From contig CABUWI010000010.1 of NCBI GenBank assembly GCA_902495245.1, positions 48,690-112,689 on the forward strand: DNA of 64,000 nucleotides, read 5' to 3'. The DNA comes from an uncultured Porphyromonadaceae bacterium (GTDB taxonomy: Bacteria; Bacteroidota; Bacteroidia; Bacteroidales; Muribaculaceae). Below the pieces are notes generated by a model, which was given only the letters and a program-made list of their open reading frames with translations, was not told the DNA's origin and did no database searches. Of this stretch, positions 1 to 7,107 are shown piece after piece. The position numbers and the translations under genes are program-made. Every line of letters begins with the position of its first letter. The stretch's first letter is position 1.

Positions 1-53
1 TTTAGAGTTAAGAGTTAAGAGTTAAGAGTTAAGAATTAAGAGTTAAGAGTTAA
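1..53. repeat. AT-rich heptamer array (AGTTAAG type)
   Basis: About seven head-to-tail copies of a 7-bp unit (consensus AGTTAAG, one copy AATTAAG) start at the window edge. The orientation is the one that, elsewhere in this window, sits 5' of leftward genes, so this array may belong to a gene left of the window. No coding potential is seen. Confidence 0.85.
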
Positions 54-74
54 GGGTTCGTTAAGGGGTGGAGC

Positions 75-98
75 GGAGCCGCGGATTCTTCCGCGGGC
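75..98. repeat. 24-bp GC-rich palindromic repeat, copy 1
   Basis: A 24-bp stretch that can fold into a 7-bp stem (CCGCGGA / TCCGCGG) with a 4-nt loop. The same 24 bp, with one loop difference, occurs at 63773-63796, again beside a TTAAGGG-type sequence. It looks like a dispersed short repeat of this genome. Confidence 0.7.
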
Positions 99-148
99 CG
101 GGTGCGGGCCGGGTGCGGGCCGGGTGCGGGCCGGGCTCGGGCCGGGTG
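94..148. repeat. 11-bp GC-rich tandem repeat, five copies
   Basis: Five direct copies of the 11-bp unit CGGGCCGGGTG; the fourth ends in CT instead of TG. It is non-coding and lies between two AT-rich arrays. The copy number could vary by slippage. Confidence 0.85.
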
Positions 149-157
149 CAAGGCAAA

Positions 158-207
158 TTATGAATTATGAATTGTGAATTATGAATTGCGAATTATAGTG
201 TGAATTG
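158..207. repeat. AT-rich GAATTAT/GAATTG array
   Basis: About six imperfect copies of a 6 to 8 bp unit, GAATTAT or GAATTG. The array runs directly into the promoter of the YqeY-like gene. Confidence 0.7.
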
Positions 208-221
208 TTGAAAATTTTTAC

Positions 222-229
222 TATCTTTG
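222..229 (+). promoter_or_regulatory. Bacteroidota -7 box (TATCTTTG)
   Basis: TATCTTTG matches the Bacteroidota -7 consensus TAnnTTTG exactly. It lies 29 nt upstream of the ATG at 259, giving a short leader of roughly 20 nt. A TTG-rich stretch at 205-210 may serve as a weak -33 element, but its spacing is short. Confidence 0.65.
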
Positions 230-258
230 CGGTTCGAGAAAAAACTAATGAAAAAGAT

Positions 259-708
259 ATGAACCTGTTTGAACAAATCAGCGGCGACATCAAGAGCGCC
301 ATGCTGGCCAAGGATAAAGTGCGCCTTGAGGCGCTCCGCGGCATCAAGAAAGAATTTATAGAGGCAAAAACGGCCAAGGGGGCGTCGGGCGAGCTGACCG
401 ACGACGCTGCCATGAAGATACTGGCCAAGATGGCCAAGCAGCGCAAGGAGACGGCCGAGCTTTACACGGCGCAGAACCGCCCCGAGCTGGCCGAGGGCGA
501 ACTGGCCGAGGTGGCCGTCATCGAGAGCTATCTGCCGGCACAGCTGAGCGACGCCGAGCTGACGGCCGAACTTCAGCGCATCATTGCCGAGACCGGCGCG
601 ACGTCGGCCAAGGAGATGGGCAAGGTGATGGGCGTGGCATCGAAAGCCCTTGCGGGCCGCGCCGACGGCAAGGCCATCAGCGCCAAGGTGCGCGAGCTTC
701 TGGGCTGA
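259..708 (+). CDS. GatB/YqeY domain-containing protein
   Basis: The 149-residue product is a stand-alone YqeY-type protein, the family related to the C-terminal tRNA-binding tail domain of the GatB amidotransferase subunit. The typical start (LFEQISGDIKSAMLAKD) and the charged helical stretch followed by ESYLPAQLSDAEL are visible. The family is cytoplasmic and may contact tRNA, but its role is not settled. The ATG at 259 is chosen because the -7 box at 222-229 would lie inside any longer reading from the TTG at 205. serS follows on the same strand after 65 nt, so the two may be co-transcribed, which fits a link to aminoacylation. Confidence 0.85.
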   Translation: MNLFEQISGDIKSAMLAKDKVRLEALRGIKKEFIEAKTAKGASGELTDDAAMKILAKMAKQRKETAELYTAQNRPELAEGELAEVAVIESYLPAQLSDAELTAELQRIIAETGATSAKEMGKVMGVASKALAGRADGKAISAKVRELLG

Positions 709-773
709 CCCACTCCCCCGCAGTCTGAATAATCAACCAACCGACACAATATCATATCACATAGAATTGCCAT

Positions 774-2045
774 ATGCTTACAATCAAACAGATAAAAGAT
801 AATCCCGAAGAGGTGATTGCCCGTCTGGCCGTGAAAGGCTTCGACGGCAAGGAGCCGATCAACAAGGTGCTTGCGGCCGACGACCGCCGCCGCGCCCTGC
901 AGCTGCAGAACGACAATCTGGCCGCCGAGCTGAACAAGCTGGCGTCGTCAATCGGCGCGCTGATGAAGCAGGGCCTCAAGGCCGAGGCCGAAGAGAACAA
1001 GGCCAAGGTTGCCGCCCTGAAAGAAGAGCAGAAAACGATTGCCGCCGGCCTTGCCGCCGCCGAGAAGGAGATAACCGAGACGCTGCTGAGTGTGCCCAAC
1101 GTGCCCTACAAGGGTGTGCCCGAGGGCAAGACGGCGGCCGACAACGTTGTGGAGAAGACGGGCGGCCCGATGCCCGAGCTGGGAGCAGACGCGCTGCCCC
1201 ACTGGGAGCTGGCCAAGAAGTATAACCTGATTGACTTCGACCTGGGCGTGAAGATTACGGGCGCCGGCTTCCCCGTCTACATCGGCAAGGGTGCCAAGCT
1301 TCAGCGCGCGCTGATTCAGTTCTTCCTCGACCGGGCGTCAGAAGCCGGCTATCTTGAGATTCAGCCGCCCTATGTAGTGAACGAGGCTTCGGGCATCGGC
1401 ACGGGTCAGCTGCCCGACAAGGAGGGTCAGATGTATCACTGCGAGGTCGATAACCTTTATCTGATACCGACGGCCGAGGTGCCTGTTACGAACCTCTATC
1501 GCGACGTCATCATTCCGGCCGACGCGCTGCCCAAGAAGAACTGTGCCTACAGTGCCTGCTTCCGCCGTGAGGCCGGCAGCTACGGCAAGGACGTGCGCGG
1601 CCTCAACCGCCTGCACCAGTTCGACAAGGTGGAGATTGTGCGCATCGAGAAGCCCGAAGACTCGTATGCCGCGCTCGAAGAGATGAAAGACCACGTGCAG
1701 GGACTGCTGGAGTCGCTGGGCCTGCCCTGGCACATTCTGCGCCTCTGCGGCGGCGACATGAGCTTCACGTCGGCCATCACGTTTGACTTCGAGGTGTGGA
1801 GCGGCGCACAGCAGCGCTGGCTCGAGGTGTCGTCGGTTTCGAACTTCGAGACGTATCAGGCCAACCGCCTGAAATGCCGCTATCGCACGGCCGACAAGAA
1901 GACGGCACTGTGCCACACGCTGAACGGCTCGGCCCTGGCTCTGCCGCGCATCATGGCCGCCCTGCTCGAGAACAACCAGACGCCCGAGGGCATCAAGGTG
2001 CCCGAATGTCTGCAAAAATACACGGGCTTCTCAATCATAAATTAA
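774..2045 (+). CDS. serS: Serine--tRNA ligase
   Basis: Seryl-tRNA synthetase (423 aa) charges tRNA-Ser with serine in the cytoplasm. The N-terminal 110 residues form the expected long antiparallel coiled coil (many Ala, Glu and Lys), the arm that grips the tRNA-Ser variable loop. The class II core follows: motif 2 around CFRREAGSYGKDVRG and motif 3 around ALPRIMAALLENNQ. Length is normal. The ATG at 774 follows a 65-nt spacer after the YqeY-like gene, with no obvious promoter between them. The gene ends directly in front of the inverted TTAA-type repeats at 2042-2190. Confidence 0.97.
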   Translation: MLTIKQIKDNPEEVIARLAVKGFDGKEPINKVLAADDRRRALQLQNDNLAAELNKLASSIGALMKQGLKAEAEENKAKVAALKEEQKTIAAGLAAAEKEITETLLSVPNVPYKGVPEGKTAADNVVEKTGGPMPELGADALPHWELAKKYNLIDFDLGVKITGAGFPVYIGKGAKLQRALIQFFLDRASEAGYLEIQPPYVVNEASGIGTGQLPDKEGQMYHCEVDNLYLIPTAEVPVTNLYRDVIIPADALPKKNCAYSACFRREAGSYGKDVRGLNRLHQFDKVEIVRIEKPEDSYAALEEMKDHVQGLLESLGLPWHILRLCGGDMSFTSAITFDFEVWSGAQQRWLEVSSVSNFETYQANRLKCRYRTADKKTALCHTLNGSALALPRIMAALLENNQTPEGIKVPECLQKYTGFSIIN

Positions 2046-2190
2046 GAGTTGAAAGTTAAGGGTTAAGAGTTAAAGGTTAAGTGTTAAGTGTTGACGCGCG
2101 GCACGTGGTCCTGAAACTATTAACTTTTAACTTTTAACCCATAACCCATAACCCATAACCAACTCTTAACCCTTAACCTTTAACTTAGAA
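2042..2190. repeat. Inverted pair of TTAA heptamer arrays between serS and ilvD
   Basis: The left arm carries GTTAAG-type units and the right arm the reverse complement. The 17 nt at 2055-2071 (GTTAAGGGTTAAGAGTT) are exactly complementary to 2161-2177, with partial pairing beyond. The right arm, in CTTAAC orientation, stops 16 nt before the ilvD ATG. As RNA it could form a long stem with an 89-nt loop that acts as a terminator, processing site or leader structure. No U-run follows it. Confidence 0.8.
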
Positions 2191-2192
2191 AG

Positions 2193-4004
2193 ATGAAAGG
2201 ACTTCCCAGCTCTTTGTTTAACGGCGAGCGGCGCATGGCCGGCGCCCGTGCCCTGTGGCGCGCCAACGGGCGCACCGACGAGCAGATGACGCGCCCGGTG
2301 ATTGCCGTGGTGAACTCGTTTACGGAATTTGTGCCGGGCCACGTGCACCTTCAGGAGGCCGGCCGCATTGTCAAGGAAGAAATCGAGAAGCTGGGCTGTT
2401 TTGCCGCCGAGTTCAACACCATTGCGGTTGACGACGGCATCGCCATGGGCCACGACGGCATGCTCTTTTCGCTGCCGAGCCGCGACATCATTGCCGACAG
2501 CGTTGAATACATGGTTCGCGCCCACCGGGCCGACGCCATGGTGTGCATCAGCAACTGCGACAAGGTTACGCCCGGCATGCTCATGGCCGCCATGCGCCTG
2601 AACATACCCGCCGTTTTCTGTAGCGGCGGCCCGATGGAAGCGGGCAGGGTGGGCGACGACGAGGTCGATCTTGTGGACATCATGGTTGAGAGCGCCGACG
2701 AGTCGGTGAGCGACGAGCGCATCGACGCGCTCGAGCGCCACGGCTGTCCGGGGTGCGGGTCGTGCAGCGGCATGTTCACGGCCAACTCCATGAACTCGCT
2801 CAACGAGGCCATCGGCCTGGCGCTGCCCGGCAACGGCACGGTGGTGGCCACCCATCAGAACCGCAAGGAGCTGTTTCGCCGCGCGGCGCGTCAGATTGTG
2901 GAGAACACATATAAATACTATCGCGACGGCGACCGGAGCGTGCTGCCGCGCGAGGTGGCCTCGCGCGCGTCGATTCTCAACGCCATGACGCTCGACATCG
3001 CCATGGGGGGCAGCACAAACACCGTGCTCCACCTGCTGGCCGTGGCTCACGAGGCCGGCGCCGACTTCACGATGGACGACATTGACCGCCTGAGCCGCCG
3101 CACGCCCGTGCTCTGCAAGGTGGCCCCGAACTCGAAATATCACATACAGGACGTTAACCGCGCCGGCGGCATTCTTTCAATCATGGCTGAGCTGGCCAAG
3201 GCCGGCCTGGTAGACACCTCGGTTAGGCGCGTCGACGGCCTGACGCTGGGCGAGGCCATTGACCGGTGGACACCGGGCGGCGCGCACTATGACGACACGG
3301 CCGACGAACTGTGGCGCTCGGCCCCCGGGGGCAAGCGCACCACCGCCCTGGGCGCGCAGATGAGCTATTACGGCTCGCTCGACACCGACCGCGCGGCCGG
3401 CTGCATTCGCGACACGGCCCACGCCTATGCCGCCGACGGCGGCCTGGCCGTTCTGCGCGGCAACATCGCCGCCGACGGCTGCGTGGTGAAGACGGCGGGC
3501 GTCGACGCCTCGCTGCTCCGTTTCGAGGGGCCGGCGGTGGTGTTCCGCTCGCAAGAAGAGGCCGTCAGGGGCATACTTGACGGCACGGTCAAGTCGGGCG
3601 ACTGCGTCGTCATTACCCACGAAGGGCCCAAAGGCGGTCCCGGCATGCAGGAGATGCTCTATCCGACGAGCTACATCAAGAGCCGGCATCTGGGCCGCGA
3701 GTGCGCGCTGATTACCGACGGGCGCTTCAGCGGCGGCACGTCGGGCCTTAGCATCGGCCACATCAGCCCTGAGGCTGCCGCCGGCGGCAACATCGGCCTG
3801 GTGCGCAACGGCGACGTGATTGAAATCGACATTCCGGCGCGCACAATCAACGTGAGCCTGACCGACGCCGAACTTGACGCCCGTCGCGCCGAACCGGGCG
3901 CCCTCGACGCCCCCGAGCGCCCCGAGCGCATCGTGCCCGCCTCGCTGCGCGCCTACGCCTCGATGGTGAGCAGTGCCGACAAGGGCGCCGTGAGGCTGAT
4001 TTGA
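2193..4004 (+). CDS. ilvD: Dihydroxy-acid dehydratase
   Basis: IlvD (603 aa) dehydrates 2,3-dihydroxy-3-methylbutanoate or -pentanoate to the keto acids that precede valine, leucine and isoleucine. The iron-sulfur ligand regions are intact (CISNCDKVTPGM and GCPGCGSCSGMFTANSMN), and the C-terminal active-site stretch ITDGRFSGGTSGLSIGHISPEAA is present. The ATG at 2193 gives the standard N-terminus and normal family length. It is the first gene of the ilvD-ilvB-ilvN-thioesterase operon; ilvB starts 40 nt later. The upstream region is an inverted repeat rather than a recognisable promoter. Confidence 0.97.
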   Translation: MKGLPSSLFNGERRMAGARALWRANGRTDEQMTRPVIAVVNSFTEFVPGHVHLQEAGRIVKEEIEKLGCFAAEFNTIAVDDGIAMGHDGMLFSLPSRDIIADSVEYMVRAHRADAMVCISNCDKVTPGMLMAAMRLNIPAVFCSGGPMEAGRVGDDEVDLVDIMVESADESVSDERIDALERHGCPGCGSCSGMFTANSMNSLNEAIGLALPGNGTVVATHQNRKELFRRAARQIVENTYKYYRDGDRSVLPREVASRASILNAMTLDIAMGGSTNTVLHLLAVAHEAGADFTMDDIDRLSRRTPVLCKVAPNSKYHIQDVNRAGGILSIMAELAKAGLVDTSVRRVDGLTLGEAIDRWTPGGAHYDDTADELWRSAPGGKRTTALGAQMSYYGSLDTDRAAGCIRDTAHAYAADGGLAVLRGNIAADGCVVKTAGVDASLLRFEGPAVVFRSQEEAVRGILDGTVKSGDCVVITHEGPKGGPGMQEMLYPTSYIKSRHLGRECALITDGRFSGGTSGLSIGHISPEAAAGGNIGLVRNGDVIEIDIPARTINVSLTDAELDARRAEPGALDAPERPERIVPASLRAYASMVSSADKGAVRLI

Positions 4005-4044
4005 AAACAGGAGACAAAAAACGTAGTACGAAAACAATAGCTAT

Positions 4045-5769
4045 ATGGCAGAAAAAATTACCGGCGCCGAACTGGTTGTGCGCTCGCTCGAAGCCGAGGG
4101 GGTGGAGGTCGTGTTCGGCTATCCCGGCGGCTCAATCATTCAAGTTTATGACCGCCTCTATGACCATCAGGAGACCCTGAGGCACATTCTGGTGCGCCAC
4201 GAACAGGGCGCCATGCATGCCGCTCAGGGCTATGCGCGCGCTTCGGGCAAGACCGGCGTGGTCATCGTAACGTCGGGCCCCGGCGCCACCAATGTGGTTA
4301 CGGGCGTGAGCGACGCCATGGTCGACAGCACGCCGCTGGTAGTCATCACCGGCCAGGTCGACAGCCGCTTTCTGGGCACCGACGCCTTTCAGGAGACCGA
4401 CCTGTTAGGCATCACGCTGCCCATCACCAAGTGGGCCTGTCAGGTCAGACGGGCCGAAGACATTCCGGCCGCCATTGCGCGCGCCTTCTTCATTGCGGGC
4501 AGCGGGCGCCCCGGGCCGGTGGTGGTCGATATCACCTCTGACGCTCAGGCCGGCCTGACCGACTCGCGCCCCTATGAGAAGCTGACGTTTATCCGCAGCT
4601 ATGAGCCGAACCCCGTTCCGGCCGAAGGCTCGATAGCCAAGGCCGCGCGCATGCTCAACGAGGCCGCGCGGCCCATGGTGCTCGCAGGCCAGGGCGTCTT
4701 GATTTCAAACGCCTCGGAGGCCCTGACGCAGCTCGTCGAGAAGGCCGACCTTCCCGTGGGGTGCACCCTGCTGGGCCTGAGCGCGCTGCCGACGGGCCAC
4801 CGGCTCAACAAGGGCATGCTCGGCATGCACGGCAACATCGGGCCGAACGTCAACACGAACCGCGCCGACGTGATTCTGGCCGTCGGCATGAGGTTTGACA
4901 ACCGCGTTACGGGCGCGCTGGACAAGTATGCGCCCGACGCCCGGATTATTCACATCGACATCGACGAGTCGGAGTTCAACAAGAACGTCCGTGCCGACGT
5001 GTGCGTGCATGCCGATGCGCGCGTGGCGCTCGAGGCGCTGCTGCCGCTCGTCGAGAAGCGCCGCCACACCGAATGGCTCGAAAGCTTTGACCGCATGAAC
5101 GCCGACGAGGTGAACCGCGTGATTGACCCGCTGCTGCACCGCGGCGACGAGCAGGGGCTGAGCATGCCCCAGGTAATTGACATGGTTGCGCGCAAGAGCA
5201 ACGGCGACGCCATCGTGGTTACCGACGTGGGGCAGAACCAGATCTGGGGCGCGCGCCACAGCGTCTACCGCTCGCCGCGCTCGCTGATAACCTCCGGCGG
5301 CCTCGGCACGATGGGCTTCGGCATTCCGGCCGCCTTCGGCGCCAAGACGGCGCGGCCCGACCGCCAGGTGGTGCTCTTCACGGGCGACGGCTCGTTTCAG
5401 ATGACCCTGCAGGAGCTGGGCACCATCATGGAGCAGCGCACGGCTGTGAAAATCGTGATTCTCAACAACAACTTCCTGGGCAACGTCAGGCAGTGGCAGG
5501 AGCTGTTCTATCGCAAGCGCTATTCGGCCACTCCGATGACCAATCCCGACTTTCCGACCATCTGTGCCGCCTACGGCATTCCGGCCGAGAACGTCGAGGG
5601 GCTGGCTCAGCTCGAAGACGCCGTCGGGCGCATGCTCGAAGCCGAGACGCCCTATGTGCTCAACGTCAACATCGCGCCGGGCGACAACGTCTTCCCGATG
5701 ACTCCGGGCAACGCGGCCGTTGACTACATTTTGCTTTCACCCATAGAAATATATCGCCCCAATGACTGA
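4045..5769 (+). CDS. ilvB: Acetolactate synthase, large (catalytic) subunit
   Basis: This 574-aa thiamine-diphosphate enzyme condenses pyruvate with pyruvate or 2-ketobutyrate, the first common step to branched-chain amino acids. Visible marks are GYPGGSI, the catalytic Glu53 in RHEQGAMHAAQGYARASG, the FAD/TPP middle domain, and the TPP motif starting GDGSFQMTLQELGTI with the NNN stretch following. The last codons overlap ilvN by 8 nt, typical of translational coupling between the two subunits. Confidence 0.97.
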   Translation: MAEKITGAELVVRSLEAEGVEVVFGYPGGSIIQVYDRLYDHQETLRHILVRHEQGAMHAAQGYARASGKTGVVIVTSGPGATNVVTGVSDAMVDSTPLVVITGQVDSRFLGTDAFQETDLLGITLPITKWACQVRRAEDIPAAIARAFFIAGSGRPGPVVVDITSDAQAGLTDSRPYEKLTFIRSYEPNPVPAEGSIAKAARMLNEAARPMVLAGQGVLISNASEALTQLVEKADLPVGCTLLGLSALPTGHRLNKGMLGMHGNIGPNVNTNRADVILAVGMRFDNRVTGALDKYAPDARIIHIDIDESEFNKNVRADVCVHADARVALEALLPLVEKRRHTEWLESFDRMNADEVNRVIDPLLHRGDEQGLSMPQVIDMVARKSNGDAIVVTDVGQNQIWGARHSVYRSPRSLITSGGLGTMGFGIPAAFGAKTARPDRQVVLFTGDGSFQMTLQELGTIMEQRTAVKIVILNNNFLGNVRQWQELFYRKRYSATPMTNPDFPTICAAYGIPAENVEGLAQLEDAVGRMLEAETPYVLNVNIAPGDNVFPMTPGNAAVDYILLSPIEIYRPND

Positions 5770-6307
5770 CTATCAACTCTTCACGGTTACAATCTATACC
5801 GAGAACAGCGTTTCGCTGCTGAATCAGGTGAGCATCGTCTTTACGCGCCGCGGCCTGAACATAGAAAGCATTTCGGCGGGACCGTCGAGCATTGACGGCG
5901 TGCACAAATATACCATCACCTGCCATGGCGAGCGTTCGCTGCTGAACAAGGTCATCACGCAGATCGAGAAGCGCATCGACGTGTTGCGCGCGTTTCTGCT
6001 CACCGACGACGACATCGTCTATCAGGAGGTGGCGCTCTACAAGGTGTCGACCGAGAGCCTGCTCGACGAGCCGAACCTGGAGCAGATTCTGCGGCGCTAT
6101 AACGCCAACATTCTGGAAATTACGCGCGACTACACGGTGATTGAAAAGACCGGCCACTCGGCCGAGACCCAGGCCCTGCTCGACCATCTGCAGCCCTACG
6201 GCATCTTGCAGTTCACGCGCTCGGGCCGCGTGGCCGTTACCAAGAGCCCCGAAGAGAAACTGACGCGCTATCTGATTGACCGCGAGGCCGCAAGGCCCGA
6301 AAACTGA
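5762..6307 (+). CDS. ilvN: Acetolactate synthase, small (regulatory) subunit
   Basis: The 181-aa protein begins with an ACT domain (LFTVTIYTENSVSLLNQVSIVFTRRGLNIESIS, in the first 40 residues) and has the C-terminal domain of acetolactate synthase regulatory subunits. It binds IlvB and usually gives feedback inhibition by valine. The gene overlaps ilvB by 8 nt upstream, and its stop codon shares one base with the next start (TGATG), so it is tightly embedded in the operon. Confidence 0.94.
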   Translation: MTDYQLFTVTIYTENSVSLLNQVSIVFTRRGLNIESISAGPSSIDGVHKYTITCHGERSLLNKVITQIEKRIDVLRAFLLTDDDIVYQEVALYKVSTESLLDEPNLEQILRRYNANILEITRDYTVIEKTGHSAETQALLDHLQPYGILQFTRSGRVAVTKSPEEKLTRYLIDREAARPEN

Positions 6308-7047
6308 TGGACAACGTTTACGGCCGCGAATATTATCTGGCAGCGGGCGACGCCACGCCGCAGCAAACCATGCCTCCCGGCGAGCTCTTTGCCCGCTGCA
6401 TCGAGGTGGCCACCGACCATGCCAACATGCTCGGCATCGGCTACGACAATCTGCGCGCCCGGGGGCAGTCGTGGGTGCTGAGCCGCGTGGCCGTCGAGAT
6501 GGAGCGCTATCCGCGCGTCAACGAGACCTATCGCGTCGAAACGTGGGTCGACAGCTTCAACCGCGCCTTTTCCGAACGCTGCTTCCGGCTGACCGACGCC
6601 GAGGGCCGGACGCTGGGCTACGTGAGGTCGACGTGGGTTGCCATCGACATCGAGAAGCGCACGCTGGCCGACATTTCGCGCTTCGACGCCATGCGCGACG
6701 AGCTGATTGTCTCGCGCCCCTGCCCGGTCAGGAGCTGCGGACGCCACCGGCCGCTCGACGCCGAGGCGGCCACGGCGCGCGACTACACATTTGCCTACAG
6801 CGACATCGACTCGAACCGCCACGTCAACACCGTGCGCTACGTCGAGCTGACGGCCGACTGCCGCTCGCTCGAGTTTCATGACACCCACATGGCCCGGCGC
6901 ATCGAGGTTTCGTTCATGCGCGAGTGTCGCTACGGCGAGACGGCCTCCATTCTCATGGCCACCCGCGCCGACGGCAGGGACGAAGTTGAATTTCGCGTCG
7001 GGGGCGAGCCGCGCGTGCACTTCGTCGTCGAGTACGCCGCCTGCTGA
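6307..7047 (+). CDS. Acyl-ACP thioesterase
   Basis: The 246-aa protein belongs to the acyl-ACP thioesterase family (two hot-dog folds). It would release free fatty acids from acyl carrier protein in the cytoplasm. Family-like stretches are the N-terminal half around LGIGYDNLRARGQSWVLSR and MERYPRVNETYRVETWV, and the C-terminal YSDIDSNRHVNTVRYVE, which carries the Asn/His/Glu region expected of the active site. It starts on the A of the ilvN stop codon, so it is the fourth gene of the ilv operon. I know of the same thioesterase next to ilv genes in Bacteroides. The link may be the branched-chain keto acids that prime iso- and anteiso-fatty acids (inference). Confidence 0.88.
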   Translation: MDNVYGREYYLAAGDATPQQTMPPGELFARCIEVATDHANMLGIGYDNLRARGQSWVLSRVAVEMERYPRVNETYRVETWVDSFNRAFSERCFRLTDAEGRTLGYVRSTWVAIDIEKRTLADISRFDAMRDELIVSRPCPVRSCGRHRPLDAEAATARDYTFAYSDIDSNRHVNTVRYVELTADCRSLEFHDTHMARRIEVSFMRECRYGETASILMATRADGRDEVEFRVGGEPRVHFVVEYAAC

Positions 7048-7107
7048 GGCGCCGCAGCGCGCTACTATTTGCAAACACATACAAATCATATTTTAATCCC
7101 CTTTTTT

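Noticed and set aside
1..53. Possible CRISPR array from the repeated heptamers
   Set aside because: The units are 7 bp with no spacers and no cas genes, so these are simple tandem repeats.
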